NCBI RefSeq assembly: GCF_026314945.1
Contig: NZ_CP111121.1
Location: 3,038,001-3,102,000 of the forward strand
Direction: 5' to 3'
Length of the DNA: 64,000 nt
Origin: Chryseobacterium fluminis
GTDB taxonomy: Bacteria > Bacteroidota > Bacteroidia > Flavobacteriales > Weeksellaceae
Under the pieces are notes generated by a model, which worked only from the letters and a program-made list of their open reading frames with translations, ran no database searches and was not told where the DNA came from. Made by a program: the position numbers and the translations under genes. Position 1 is the stretch's first letter. Each line of letters begins with the position of its first letter. Shown here in pieces: positions 32,608 to 41,773 of this stretch.

Positions 32608-33750
32608 TTAGTTGGTTTCAGATCCGGCGACCGTCGGAGCGGTACTGTTATTTAAATACCCTATGTTATATTCCTGAGAGGTCCAGTTCCCGGTTTTTGA
32701 GTTAAAAATGTATATTTTATGATCATAGCGATCTGTAAATATGAAGTTTCCATTCGAAACGGTAACACTTGGAGAATCTAAATTATTGTTGTAATAGCCA
32801 ACATTAAATACCTGTGTTTTCCAATCCATTGTTTTCGTATTATAAACAGTTACTGAATGTTCATATTTATCAACAAATGCAAAATTGCTTCCCGAAGCAA
32901 TGGCTGTGGGCACTATATTATTATTGGTATAGCCGATATTAAATTCCTGTCCGGACCATGTCCCGTTCGTATAGTTATAGACATACATTTTATGATCATA
33001 CTTATCGATAAAGAGCGTACTACCATTGGACAAAGAAAATAAGGAAGGCGTAGTGTTATTGTTATTAATATATCCTGCACTGTAAGGCTGTGAAGCCCAC
33101 AAGCCGGATCTAGAACTGAATATATACACTTTGCCGTCATACCTGTCTATAAACATGATATTTCCATTTTTGGCTGTAATTTCCGGGGTAGTATTATTAT
33201 TGGTGTATCCGACATTATAGGTCTGGGAAGACCAGGTTCCTGTTTTGGAGTTTAAAACATAAACTTTACTGTCATATTTATCGGTAAAAAAATGATTGGT
33301 ACTTTTCCCTTCAACAATATCATCCGCGACAGAAGAGGCGGGAGAAGTAACGTCCACCTTAGATGCGGTCATCGCATACGGAACACTCATCAGCTGGTTG
33401 GTTCCCACACTGGTATAATTGGTTCCGCCTGCCGGATCGATTTCCACTTTAATAAATTTAGAATTTAAAGCCCAGTTGATTCCGGAAAATGATCCGGAAA
33501 CGGGTGTGCCCTGCCCGATGTTCAGATTGATCAGTCCTTTTGAGTTCGTTGTTTTGCTGTGGGTCTCCGTATACAGATTATTTCCTGAAGCAGCATTGTT
33601 CAGAATACTGATTCTCACTGTTACATTCCCGTTAGCCACCGGATTTCCCGAAGCATTAAAGGCAATGGCCTGATATGTAAATCCCTGGGGAATTTGTGCG
33701 AATAAAGTGGCTGTCATTAATGCCAGCAAAAAAGTATATAGTTTTTTCAT
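32608..33750 (-). CDS. Secreted protein with five tandem 43-residue repeats
   Basis: A 380-residue protein. After a signal peptide (MKKLYTFLLALMTATLFAQ) comes a beta-sandwich domain common in Bacteroidota surface proteins (IPQGFTYQAIAFNASGNPV to NQLMSVPYAMTASK, residues about 21-128). The rest is five repeats of about 43 residues, each with FxDKYDxKxYVxN, TGxWxxQxYNxGYxNNN and a variable linker, ending 12 residues before the C terminus. The pattern suggests a five-bladed beta-propeller or a lectin-like fold. No T9SS signal is present in the protein itself, but the gene 8 bases upstream encodes one. Probably surface-exposed and ligand-binding; the ligand is unknown. Confidence 0.75.
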   Translation of the reverse strand: MKKLYTFLLALMTATLFAQIPQGFTYQAIAFNASGNPVANGNVTVRISILNNAASGNNLYTETHSKTTNSKGLINLNIGQGTPVSGSFSGINWALNSKFIKVEIDPAGGTNYTSVGTNQLMSVPYAMTASKVDVTSPASSVADDIVEGKSTNHFFTDKYDSKVYVLNSKTGTWSSQTYNVGYTNNNTTPEITAKNGNIMFIDRYDGKVYIFSSRSGLWASQPYSAGYINNNNTTPSLFSLSNGSTLFIDKYDHKMYVYNYTNGTWSGQEFNIGYTNNNIVPTAIASGSNFAFVDKYEHSVTVYNTKTMDWKTQVFNVGYYNNNLDSPSVTVSNGNFIFTDRYDHKIYIFNSKTGNWTSQEYNIGYLNNSTAPTVAGSETN

Positions 33751-33758
33751 TGTGATTG

Positions 33759-34214
33759 TTATTTTTTAATGATTTTAACGGGCTTCAGATCTGAATTTTT
33801 AAAAACAAGAAGATAGATACCTTTCATCAGAGAAGAAAGGTCAAGGCGGTCATTGCTAACTGCTTGCTGCATTACCAGTTTTCCGGACAGATCATACACG
33901 GATACTTCCTTTGGTTTTTCTTGAGAAGATATCTGAAGGGTGATATAATCTGCGGTGGGATTGGGATAGACATTTACTTTATCCTGTTTTACAATAACTT
34001 CACCAGCTCCCAAAACCTGTAAAGAAGTCTGATACAGCATTCCCAGTGTTCCAGAATTCTGCTGATCCGGATCATCGGGGATCACATAAATTTCACCTAC
34101 AGTATACATAAGATCCTGACCGGATACCCCGCCGGAGTTTATGTTTCCCATGAGACTTTGAGAATAGAAGGTGGCAGATATAAGAACCCCTGCAAAAACA
34201 TAGAGTTTTTTCAT
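33759..34214 (-). CDS. Small secreted protein with T9SS type A sorting domain
   Basis: A 151-residue protein: signal peptide (MKKLYVFAGVLISATFYSQ), a short SGGVSGQDLMYTVGEIYV region, then a C-terminal type IX secretion sorting domain of about 75 residues (VYPNPTADYITLQIS, VYDLSGKLVMQ, LSSLMKGIYLLVF, ending KPVKIIKK). The T9SS exports such proteins and anchors them on the cell surface. The start at 34214 is supported by a promoter at 34231-34263; a longer in-frame extension to 34343 would run back through the lepA terminator and into lepA. First gene of a likely operon with the tandem-repeat protein. Confidence 0.85.
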   Translation of the reverse strand: MKKLYVFAGVLISATFYSQSLMGNINSGGVSGQDLMYTVGEIYVIPDDPDQQNSGTLGMLYQTSLQVLGAGEVIVKQDKVNVYPNPTADYITLQISSQEKPKEVSVYDLSGKLVMQQAVSNDRLDLSSLMKGIYLLVFKNSDLKPVKIIKK

Positions 34215-34230
34215 GAAAATTAATTTTCGG

Positions 34231-34263
34231 CAAATGTAAACTAAAGAATCTATTTTTTTCAAA
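34231..34263 (-). promoter_or_regulatory. Promoter of the T9SS-sorting-domain gene
   Basis: Minus-strand TTTG (34260-34263), 21-base spacer, TACATTTG (34231-34238), 17 bases before the start codon. Confidence 0.7.
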
Positions 34264-34288
34264 ATTTTTATGAGTGATTGACTACAAA

Positions 34289-34314
34289 AAAATGCCGGAA
34301 AATTCCGGCATTTT
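34289..34314 (-). terminator. Terminator of lepA
   Basis: Perfect 12-base arms (AAAATGCCGGAA at 34289-34300 and complement at 34303-34314) with a 2-base loop between them. Confidence 0.88.
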
Positions 34315-34335
34315 ATATATAAGTGGTTTGATTTT

Positions 34336-36132
34336 TTAATCATTAAGCTTCAGAACAGCCATAAATGCTGACTGCGGTACCTCTACGCGACCGATCTGCT
34401 TCATTTTTTTCTTACCTTCTTTCTGCTTTTCAAGAAGTTTTCTCTTTCTGGAAATATCTCCTCCGTAACATTTTGCAGTAACGTCTTTTCTCAGGGCTTT
34501 GATAGTTTCTCTTGCTATAACTTTTGCTCCCAAGGCTGCCTGAACGGCAATATCAAACTGCTGTCTTGGAATCAGCTCACGCAGTTTTTCACACATTTTT
34601 TTACCAATGTAATAGGCATTGCTGTCGTGAATCAGTGAAGATAAGGCATCCACCATGTCACCATTGATCAGGATATCCATTTTCACCAATTTAGAAGAGC
34701 GCATTCCGATCGGAGAATAATCGAAGGATGCGTAACCTTTAGAAATTGATTTCAACCGGTCGTAAAAGTCAAAAACAACCTCCGCCAAAGGCATATTAAA
34801 TGTTAATTCTACCCTGTCTGCCGTCAGATAACTCTGGTTTACAATTTCGCCCCTCTTTTCTATACAAAGTGTCATTACAGCACCTACAAAATCAGATTTT
34901 GTGATGATGGAAGCTTTGATATAAGGCTCTTCAACCCGATCTAAAAGATTGGGATCAATCATTTCAGATGGGTTATTAATTAAAATAGCGGTTTCAGGAT
35001 CCTTTTTAGAATATCCATGGTAAGAAACATTGGGTACCGTCGTGATAACGTTCATGTCAAATTCTCTTTCCAAACGCTCCTGTACAATTTCCATATGCAG
35101 CATTCCTAAGAATCCGCAACGGAAACCGAAACCGAGAGCTGCAGAGCTTTCCGGTTCGAAAACCAGAGAGGCATCATTCAGTCGTAATTTTTCCAGAGAG
35201 AATCTCAACTCTTCAAAATCCTCAGATTCAATAGGATAAATACCTGCAAATACCATCGGTTTTACTTCCTCAAAACCGTCGATCGCAGCAGCAGCAGGAT
35301 TCACAAAAGAAGTAATGGTATCTCCCACTTTTACTTCCCTTGCATCTTTAATACCGGAAATAATATATCCAACATCACCGCATTCGATTGTTTTTTTCGG
35401 AACCTGCTTTAGTTTTAAGGTTCCCACTTCATCAGCACCATACTCCTTTCCTGTGGCGAAAAACTTAATTTTCTCGTTTTTGGAAATTCTTCCGTTTACT
35501 ACTTTAAAATAGGCTTCAATCCCTCTGAACGGGTTATAAACCGAATCAAAGATCAGTGCCTGAAGGGGTGCTTCCGGGTCCCCTACCGGCGCCGGAATTC
35601 TGTTAACGATCTGCTCAAGCAAATCATGAACACCTTCTCCTGTTTTTCCTGAAACTCTGAGAACATCTTCATATTTACATCCTAAAAGTCCCATAATCTC
35701 ATCGGTAACTTCCTCAGGATTCGCAGACGGAAGATCTATTTTATTTAGTATAGGAATGATTTCAAGATCATTTTCCAATGCCAGGTATAAATTACTGATC
35801 GTTTGAGCCTGAATGCTTTGCGCTGCATCTACAATAAGAAGCGCTCCTTCACAGGCAGCAATGGAACGGGAAACTTCGTACGAAAAGTCTACGTGTCCCG
35901 GGGTGTCGATCAGATTTAAAATATATTTTTCTCCTTTATATTCATAATCCATCTGGATCGCATGAGATTTAATGGTAATCCCACGTTCTTTTTCCAAATC
36001 CATATCATCCAGGGTCTGAGACTGTAATTCTCTTTGGGTGACCGTATTGGTATACTCTAAAAGACGATCCGCCAAAGTACTTTTACCATGGTCGATATGG
36101 GCGATTATGCAAAAATTTCGTATGTTTTTCAT
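34336..36132 (-). CDS. lepA: Translation elongation factor 4
   Basis: EF4/LepA is a ribosome-associated GTPase that affects initiation and back-translocation. The 598-residue protein has the G-domain motifs [16 protein letters not shown] (residues 10-25), DTPGHVDF and NKIDLP, the EF-G-like domains, and the LepA-specific C-terminal domain ([34 protein letters not shown]). Length is normal. A TATCTTTG element (36152-36159, minus strand) lies 19 bases upstream of the start, and a strong terminator follows. Confidence 0.97.
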   Translation of the reverse strand: MKNIRNFCIIAHIDHGKSTLADRLLEYTNTVTQRELQSQTLDDMDLEKERGITIKSHAIQMDYEYKGEKYILNLIDTPGHVDFSYEVSRSIAACEGALLIVDAAQSIQAQTISNLYLALENDLEIIPILNKIDLPSANPEEVTDEIMGLLGCKYEDVLRVSGKTGEGVHDLLEQIVNRIPAPVGDPEAPLQALIFDSVYNPFRGIEAYFKVVNGRISKNEKIKFFATGKEYGADEVGTLKLKQVPKKTIECGDVGYIISGIKDAREVKVGDTITSFVNPAAAAIDGFEEVKPMVFAGIYPIESEDFEELRFSLEKLRLNDASLVFEPESSAALGFGFRCGFLGMLHMEIVQERLEREFDMNVITTVPNVSYHGYSKKDPETAILINNPSEMIDPNLLDRVEEPYIKASIITKSDFVGAVMTLCIEKRGEIVNQSYLTADRVELTFNMPLAEVVFDFYDRLKSISKGYASFDYSPIGMRSSKLVKMDILINGDMVDALSSLIHDSNAYYIGKKMCEKLRELIPRQQFDIAVQAALGAKVIARETIKALRKDVTAKCYGGDISRKRKLLEKQKEGKKKMKQIGRVEVPQSAFMAVLKLND

Positions 36133-36337
36133 TTAAGAACCTTGTAATTTGCAAAGATAAGAAAATGCAAGAGAATTCCTTATTGTTATTTTGTAGTGTA
36201 AAAAATTATTTAAATTATCCTGGGCTTACAATTTTAAGCTATGTTCCCTGCTAAGAAACAAAAAATGTTTTTAAACCAATAACCCGTCAGGAATGATCAA
36301 AAGTATCAGCTGAAGTTTAAAATAAGCTTTAATCGAA

Positions 36338-37378
36338 TCAATTGTCTGAAAAGTCATATTCTCCGGTAAGCGGATCTATATAGATTTCAGTCATTTCATC
36401 TTTTTTATTTTTATTCTGTCTCAGGCTTCGTTCAAATATTCCTACCAGGCCTACGGCAATACCACCGTACATTCCGCCCTGAGCTCCGCCAACGCTTACA
36501 AATACCGAAGAATTTCTTGCTGGCAGGATAAAGCCTCTGTTGCTGACGATATAAAATCCGTTTTCGTTCTTGTTTAATTCCAAAAACCCTGAATATGTTT
36601 TTTTATATGCTTTTCCGTTTTCCACATAAGCGAATATTTCGTTCGCAGAAATTTTATCTTTCTTCCCGTTTTCTTCTTTAATGGCTTTTATTACCTGGCC
36701 TTTTTCATTTTTTTCCGGAACATAGCCGGGTTCGGGAGTCTGATTTAAAAATGAAGTATGATTTATATAAATTCCATCTCTCAATTGAGTATTCTTATAT
36801 GCTTCTGAATTATTTTTTACATAGGTCTCATAATCGGAAAGAGCCTCTGCCGTAACCTCATTTTCACAAGGTTTCATCGTATAGGTCTTCTTCATGAACA
36901 TCGCCATGATCACAGGAATATTTTTAACAACGGCATCAGAGATATTTTTGTCTTTAAAACTGAATACCGTATCTTTTTTGTATAAAAACCGGTAATTCTC
37001 TCCCTGTTTTAAGAAGGTTTGGGCTGAAAAATCGATATCCGCTTCCGTTTCCTTACCGACCGTTTCGCCCATAGAAGTTTTTAATTTTTTCAGGATCAGA
37101 ACCATCTCATGTTTTCCTCCTTTATGATTGCTGTCCGTATACCATTGACTTAAAAATTTATTTACCGACAAAGGAAAAACAATTTCTTTCATTTCTTTCT
37201 GTTCACCAAAAGGCATTTCCCCTATTTTCTGATCCTCTCTCTGGTCAATTACTTCTAATGATTTATAGATATTGCCTTTTGGGTTTGAGAGATTTCCTCT
37301 TTCCTTAATGACCTCGGGACCCTGTGCAAAAGAAATAGCTGAAAGAAAAATAAAGATAATTTGAAATATTTTTTTCAT
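36338..37378 (-). CDS. Secreted hypothetical protein, paralogue 1
   Basis: A 346-residue protein with a signal peptide (MKKIFQIIFIFLSAISFAQ). It shares its whole layout with the next gene upstream: LRDGIYINHTSFLNQTPEPGYVPEKNEKGQV, ANEIFAYVENGKAYKKTYSGFLELNKNENGFYIVSNRG and the end YIDPLTGEYDF. A short Gly-rich hydrophobic stretch (GGAQGGMYGGIAVGLVGIF, about 298-316) might insert in a membrane. Family unknown. A TATTTTTG element lies 20 bases upstream (37398-37405). Confidence 0.65.
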   Translation of the reverse strand: MKKIFQIIFIFLSAISFAQGPEVIKERGNLSNPKGNIYKSLEVIDQREDQKIGEMPFGEQKEMKEIVFPLSVNKFLSQWYTDSNHKGGKHEMVLILKKLKTSMGETVGKETEADIDFSAQTFLKQGENYRFLYKKDTVFSFKDKNISDAVVKNIPVIMAMFMKKTYTMKPCENEVTAEALSDYETYVKNNSEAYKNTQLRDGIYINHTSFLNQTPEPGYVPEKNEKGQVIKAIKEENGKKDKISANEIFAYVENGKAYKKTYSGFLELNKNENGFYIVSNRGFILPARNSSVFVSVGGAQGGMYGGIAVGLVGIFERSLRQNKNKKDEMTEIYIDPLTGEYDFSDN

Positions 37379-37465
37379 GGTTTAGTAGATTTTCAGTCAA
37401 AAATATGAATTTATGGTAAAATGCCTCCTGAAAAATTTTAGAAGGCATGATTTATTTTGAATAAT

Positions 37466-38491
37466 TTACTGTTGAAAATTATAAGAACCTGTTAAAGGGT
37501 CAATATATACATTCGTAAAAGTTGCTGATTTATAGCCGTATCCCTTCAGCATCCTTTTATTAGATTCTGCGTCAATGGCCGCTCCGATGGCTGCCCCCAC
37601 GAGTCCTCCGGCTAAAGCTCCGATGACCACCCCGCCTGATTTAGCATCAGGAAAGAGTTCTGCTCTCGAAGAAACGATATAGAACCCCTTATTATCTTTT
37701 GTCATTTTTAAAAAACCTGACGGAGTATATCGGTATGCTTCTCCATTCTCGACGTAGCAAAATACATCACCCATAGGAACCGTGACCTCTTTTTCTTTTA
37801 CTCTTACCACTTTTCCTTTTTTATTTTTTTCAGTATAATAACCGACGGCCGGCTCCTGATTAGAAAAACTTCTGAAATTCAAGTAAACACCGTCTTTGAG
37901 TTCCTGATGCAAAGATTTATTGCTTTCAGCTAAATAAGAATCATACCGGGTAATTTCATTTTCGGGTATATACTGGCTCATAACCGATCCTGCATACGTA
38001 CCATTAATAAATTCTACGATAGCATATGAAAGGTTTTGAGATAAATATCTGGAAACACTGGATACTCTTCTTGGATCACACACAATCACATTGTCAAAAC
38101 GGCTGATAAAATAATATCTGTCATTCCGTTTCAGGAAGCTTGAGATTTTAAGTCTGGCTTTTCCCAATCTAACCTTGTCATTGGGAGCCTGCTCATCATA
38201 AACCTTTAATTCCTCGAGCATCAGAACAATGTCGTTATTGCCTTTTGCCTTATTATCCTCTGTAAACCAATTCTGTACAAAAGCATTCATGTCTTCAGCA
38301 GGAAGTTTCAGTAAAGCTTCTTCTTTTTTATCGGATACCTTACCGATCTCCTTATCTGTCCTGGTATCCATCAAAATAAGCGATTTTGTACGCGCGTTTC
38401 TGTCTTTGATATTCTGTTTAAGAGAAATAATCTCCGTTTTCTGAGCAGATAAAAAGAGGGTGAACAAAAGAAATAGAAATGTTTTTTTCAT
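37466..38491 (-). CDS. Secreted hypothetical protein, paralogue 2
   Basis: A 341-residue protein with a signal peptide (MKKTFLFLLFTLFLSAQ), homologous over its length to the downstream gene: LKDGVYLNFRSFSNQEPAVGYYTEKNKKGKV, DVFCYVENGEAYRYTPSGFLKMTKDNKGFYIVSSR and YIDPLTGSYNF. The Gly-rich segment (VVIGALAGGLVGAAIGAAID) resembles a glycine-zipper membrane helix. The pair probably arose by tandem duplication and then diverged. A TATTTTTG element (38509-38516) precedes the start. Function unknown. Confidence 0.65.
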   Translation of the reverse strand: MKKTFLFLLFTLFLSAQKTEIISLKQNIKDRNARTKSLILMDTRTDKEIGKVSDKKEEALLKLPAEDMNAFVQNWFTEDNKAKGNNDIVLMLEELKVYDEQAPNDKVRLGKARLKISSFLKRNDRYYFISRFDNVIVCDPRRVSSVSRYLSQNLSYAIVEFINGTYAGSVMSQYIPENEITRYDSYLAESNKSLHQELKDGVYLNFRSFSNQEPAVGYYTEKNKKGKVVRVKEKEVTVPMGDVFCYVENGEAYRYTPSGFLKMTKDNKGFYIVSSRAELFPDAKSGGVVIGALAGGLVGAAIGAAIDAESNKRMLKGYGYKSATFTNVYIDPLTGSYNFQQ

Positions 38492-38536
38492 TATTTATGT
38501 ATTTCCTGCAAAAATAGAAGATTCATTTAAAATTAA

Positions 38537-38568
38537 ACGACTCTCACAAAAAAAATTGTAAGAGTCGT
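38537..38568 (-). terminator. Terminator after the CpxP-like gene
   Basis: Arms ACGACTCT (38537-38544) and AGAGTCGT (38561-38568), with inner pairing ACAA/TTGT; followed on the minus strand by TTAATTTTAAAT. Confidence 0.6.
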
Positions 38569-38590
38569 CCAACATTAAAAAAATAAACTA

Positions 38591-39100
38591 TTATGGGTTT
38601 TGTTTCTGTCTCGAAGTATTTGAGTTTCCGTGAGGCCTTCTTTCCTCCATCTTATCCTTCATCATCTTCTCAGACTGGAATAACTTCAAAACTTTCTGAC
38701 AAGGAATCACCTGCTGCATTTTATCCGCATATTTCTTCCTATTATCTAACAATTTTTGTCCCACTTCAAAACTCTGTTGTAACTTGGCTTTAGCCTCATC
38801 TTCAGAAAGCGTTTCAGGATTAAAGTTTGAATTAAACTGACTTTTGATATGCTTTTGGCTCTCCAGATATTCATTATAAATTTCTGTAAATTCAGCCTTA
38901 TCACTTGGATCAATATCAAGATTATCCATCACCATATTATTCCTGAACTCGGTGAGAAGTGTTTTTCTTTCTTCCGGAGAAAGATTGTTTATTACCTCTT
39001 TTCTTTGCTTAGGGTTCATCTTCTTCCAGTCATAATCCGTTCTTTGGGCATTTAAGCCAAAACCATAAATAATAAAAAGTGTAAATAATATCTTTTTCAT
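38591..39100 (-). CDS. Periplasmic Spy/CpxP-like helical protein
   Basis: A 169-residue protein with a signal peptide (MKKILFTLFIIYGFGLNAQ) and a highly charged helical mature part including SPEERKTLLTEFRNNMVMD and an LxxFxS segment near the end. Proteins of this shape are encoded next to ECF sigma factors in flavobacteria and are often labelled sensors of ECF-type sigma factor. It follows the putative anti-sigma gene after 9 bases, so sigma, anti-sigma and sensor form one operon. The sensing role is inferred from context. Confidence 0.65.
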   Translation of the reverse strand: MKKILFTLFIIYGFGLNAQRTDYDWKKMNPKQRKEVINNLSPEERKTLLTEFRNNMVMDNLDIDPSDKAEFTEIYNEYLESQKHIKSQFNSNFNPETLSEDEAKAKLQQSFEVGQKLLDNRKKYADKMQQVIPCQKVLKLFQSEKMMKDKMEERRPHGNSNTSRQKQNP

Positions 39101-39109
39101 CGTTTTTTA

Positions 39110-39751
39110 TTAATTGTATAAATCCAAATAAACATCCTGTGTTGAATTACTTGCCAACTCTGCAATTTCAGAGTTAGAGAAAGAATCCAGATACTCGTTT
39201 ACTTGAGCTTCTTCTTTTTTCGAAACAGGTTTTACTGTTTGCGTCACCGTCTTCTGTTCCCTGTTTTCACCAGCTTTTGTTAAAGAACTTTCAACATTTT
39301 GATTTACAAATGTTTGATTGCTATTTTCCACAGAAGTTAAATCCGATTTCAAAGTTTCATAAGCAATCTCGCTTTCTGGCTTTGGTTTTTTTTCATTAGA
39401 TACTATTGCTGCCTGCGAACCTGTAGCTTCTGAACTGTCATTTGAATTTAAAACAAAAGTCGCTCCAAAAATCAAAGCTACTGACGCCGCCGCCGCATAG
39501 GCCCAGTTCAGTTTAAAAATAGGCGCTTTTTTAGCTGGCAGGACCCCATTCAGGACGTTTTGCTGAACATCATCAAATAATCCTTCGGGAACTTTGTAAA
39601 TATTTTTACGTTCTAATTTTTCCAGATCGAAATCATTTATCCCGCTCAACACCTTTTCCTGAATATTTTCAAATAAATTATCGGGAACTGTGTAGATATT
39701 CTTGCGTTCTAATTTTTCTAGATCAAAGTCTTTCATGTTGTTGTTTCTCAA
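39110..39751 (-). CDS. Putative anti-sigma factor with duplicated N-terminal motif
   Basis: A protein of up to 213 residues with one membrane helix (WAYAAAASVALIFGATFVL, about residues 88-106). The cytoplasmic N terminus contains two near-identical copies of a 31-32 residue unit, FDLEKLERKNIY-x-VP-x2-LF-x3-Q-x2-VL-x-G, at about residues 8-39 and 40-71. The outer part is low complexity (Ser/Gln/Glu-rich). Its place between an ECF sigma gene (3-base gap) and a CpxP-like gene is that of an anti-sigma factor; the duplicated unit would be the sigma-binding part. A second Met at residue 6 could be the start. Confidence 0.68.
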   Translation of the reverse strand: MRNNNMKDFDLEKLERKNIYTVPDNLFENIQEKVLSGINDFDLEKLERKNIYKVPEGLFDDVQQNVLNGVLPAKKAPIFKLNWAYAAAASVALIFGATFVLNSNDSSEATGSQAAIVSNEKKPKPESEIAYETLKSDLTSVENSNQTFVNQNVESSLTKAGENREQKTVTQTVKPVSKKEEAQVNEYLDSFSNSEIAELASNSTQDVYLDLYN

Positions 39752-39754
39752 AAA

Positions 39755-40306
39755 TTATCTCTCGTAATTCTCTTTGATATATTCTTCTATTTTCTGTTTG
39801 GCATAATGATAATTTGTTTTCAGTGTTCCTACCGACATATCTACAATTTTGGATATGTCTTCGTAGGGTAAATCATCATAATACCTCATCATGAATACCA
39901 ATTTCTGCTTTTCCGGCAGACTCTGAATAGCACTCTGTAACAGCATCTGTATCTCTTCTGCATCACTTTCTGCATTATCGGCCACAAGATTCTGCATATA
40001 GTACTCCGGGTCTTCATCTGTTTTCTGCATCTTTTTCAGTTTATTGATCTGCTGCAACGCTTCATTGGTTGCGATTCTGTACAGCCAGGTGTATAACTGA
40101 CTATCATTTTTAAACTGGTGAAAATTCTGATATGCTTTAATGAAGGTTTCCTGCAACGTATCCTGCGCAAGATCTCCGTCCACAATAATACGTCGTATGT
40201 GCCAATATAATCTACTCTGATAAGCATCCATTAGCGCTCGAACTCCTTTCTCCTGAGTTCGTGGGTTTTGCATCAACGTGATAATTTCCGCGTCTTTAAT
40301 CTTCAT
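39755..40306 (-). CDS. ECF-type RNA polymerase sigma factor
   Basis: A 183-residue sigma-70 family protein with region 2 (GDLAQDTLQETFIKAYQNFHQFKNDSQLYTWLYRIATNEALQQ, about residues 42-84) and region 4 (LPEKQKLVFMMRYYDDLPYEDISKIVDMSVGTLKTNYHYAKQKI, about 130-173). No region 3, as expected for ECF sigmas. First gene of a three-gene operon with its putative membrane anti-sigma and a periplasmic helical protein. A TATTTTTG element lies at 40332-40339 (minus strand), so basal transcription may use the primary sigma factor. Confidence 0.93.
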   Translation of the reverse strand: MKIKDAEIITLMQNPRTQEKGVRALMDAYQSRLYWHIRRIIVDGDLAQDTLQETFIKAYQNFHQFKNDSQLYTWLYRIATNEALQQINKLKKMQKTDEDPEYYMQNLVADNAESDAEEIQMLLQSAIQSLPEKQKLVFMMRYYDDLPYEDISKIVDMSVGTLKTNYHYAKQKIEEYIKENYER

Positions 40307-40493
40307 AAGATGCTTTCATTGTTTTGGATTACAAAAATAATGGAAAGTTAAATTACTTATTCAATTTTCAGTCCAAATATTAAAAATAATATCAGACAGT
40401 TACACGGTAACTCCGGATTTTAAAGGCGGTATATAAATTTAGTACTGCTCTCAATCCTCCTCATAGTGCTTTCGTAAACTCCGGACAAAATCT

Positions 40494-40501
40494 TATCTTT
40501 G
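40494..40501 (+). promoter_or_regulatory. -7-like element before the DUF2520 gene
   Basis: TATCTTTG, a perfect TAnnTTTG match, only 4 bases before the start codon at 40506. If used, the mRNA would be nearly leaderless. No clear TTTG was found upstream. Confidence 0.4.
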
Positions 40502-40505
40502 TTTT

Positions 40506-41255
40506 ATGCAAATCGTAATTATCGGCTCCGGCAATGTTGCCTACCATCTGGCGAAGGCTTTTATCCTGAATACTATTTCCGTAGCACAGGTTTTCGGGAG
40601 AAATGAAATGGAATTGAGTAAAATTTCTCAAGAATTAAATATTCCTTATTCAACGGAAAAGCTGGAAGACGCAGATCTGTACATTATCTGTGTAAGTGAC
40701 CGGTCTGTGGAAGATGTTTCTGCACTGATCACTAAAAAAGACTGCCTGGTGGCTCATACTTCGGGTTCTTTGCCTAAGGAAATACTGAAAGGAGGCTACA
40801 GAAAATCAAGTTTTTATCCTTTGCAAACCTTCTCTAAATCCAAAGATCTGGATTATACTCAGATTCCCTTTTTCATAGAAACGGAAACCGAGGATGACCA
40901 AAAAATCCTTAGTGATCTTGCTTCAGAGATTTCTGAAAGAGTGATGGAAAGTACGTATGAAAAAAGGAAGTATATTCATCTGACCGCCGTTTTTGCCTGT
41001 AATTTTGTCAATCATCTTTTTGCCAGAGCCAAGGAAATTTCGGACGCTCAGGAAATTCCTTTCAATTATTTCTTACCATTAATTGATGAAACGGTACGGA
41101 AAATTGATACGATCGAGCCTAAAGCAGCTCAGACCGGACCTGCGGTAAGAAATGATAAAAGAATTATGGAACTGCATGAACTGCTGCTAAAAGATGAAAG
41201 TCTTGAGATTTATAAAACAATGAATCATTCAATTCAAAAAATGTATGAGTTATAA
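40506..41255 (+). CDS. Rossmann-like and DUF2520 domain protein
   Basis: A 249-residue cytoplasmic protein. The N-terminal Rossmann fold has the dinucleotide-binding loop IIGSGNVAYHLA (residues 5-16), as in F420/NADP oxidoreductases and ketopantoate reductases; the C-terminal helical DUF2520 domain includes HLTAVFACNFVNHLF and KAAQTGPAVRNDKRIM. The reaction is unknown. First gene of an operon with a KdsC-like phosphatase and Maf; the end overlaps the next gene by 11 bases. Confidence 0.86.
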   Translation: MQIVIIGSGNVAYHLAKAFILNTISVAQVFGRNEMELSKISQELNIPYSTEKLEDADLYIICVSDRSVEDVSALITKKDCLVAHTSGSLPKEILKGGYRKSSFYPLQTFSKSKDLDYTQIPFFIETETEDDQKILSDLASEISERVMESTYEKRKYIHLTAVFACNFVNHLFARAKEISDAQEIPFNYFLPLIDETVRKIDTIEPKAAQTGPAVRNDKRIMELHELLLKDESLEIYKTMNHSIQKMYEL

Positions 41256-41763
41256 AGAGAAATTAAAAGATATTAAGGCATTCGTATTTGATGTAGACGG
41301 TGTTTTTACCGACGGAAGTGTCTATCTGATGCCCGGCGGAAATATGTCCAGGGTCATGAATGTCCTGGATGGCTATGCCGTCGTTAAGGCGCTTAAAAAC
41401 AATTATTTAATCGGTGTTATTACGGGAGGTAATGATGAAATGGTAAAGCACAGAATCAATTACCTGGGGATAAAAGATTATTATCCCAAATCACCTGATA
41501 AAATGGTAGATTTTGAAGATTTCAAAACAAGATATAATCTTAAAAACGAAGAAATCCTGACGATGGGAGACGATTTGCCTGATCTTCACATTATGAAAAA
41601 CTCAGCGATTGCAGCCTGTCCTGAAAATGCGGTTCCTGAGGTTAAGGCAGTGGCCTCTTATATTTCTCCTGTGAAAGGAGGAAGCGGTGCTGTACGTGAT
41701 GTGATCGAACAGGTAATGAAAGTTCAGGGAAAATGGCACAACGATAACACACAATCTATTTAA
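41245..41763 (+). CDS. kdsC: KdsC-like HAD phosphatase (3-deoxy-D-manno-octulosonate 8-phosphate phosphatase)
   Basis: A 172-residue C0-type HAD hydrolase with the nucleophile motif FDVDGVFTDGSVYL (residues about 13-26), the motif II region GVITGGND, and GDDLPDLHIMKNSAIAACPENAVPEVK. Length and motifs match KdsC, which dephosphorylates KDO-8-phosphate for lipopolysaccharide core synthesis and works as a tetramer. KDO transferases are not in this window, so the exact substrate is inferred from the family. Confidence 0.85.
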   Translation: MSYKEKLKDIKAFVFDVDGVFTDGSVYLMPGGNMSRVMNVLDGYAVVKALKNNYLIGVITGGNDEMVKHRINYLGIKDYYPKSPDKMVDFEDFKTRYNLKNEEILTMGDDLPDLHIMKNSAIAACPENAVPEVKAVASYISPVKGGSGAVRDVIEQVMKVQGKWHNDNTQSI

Positions 41764-41773
41764 ATAACTGATA

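Noticed and set aside
32608..33750. The tandem repeats as a CRISPR-like or non-coding repeat array
   Set aside because: The repeats are in frame within a protein with a signal peptide, and their period (about 129 bases) and divergence do not fit CRISPR. No CRISPR array or cas gene was seen anywhere in the window.
34215..34343. Longer N terminus for the T9SS-sorted protein
   Set aside because: It would place a promoter and the lepA terminator inside the coding region and put residues before a perfect signal peptide.
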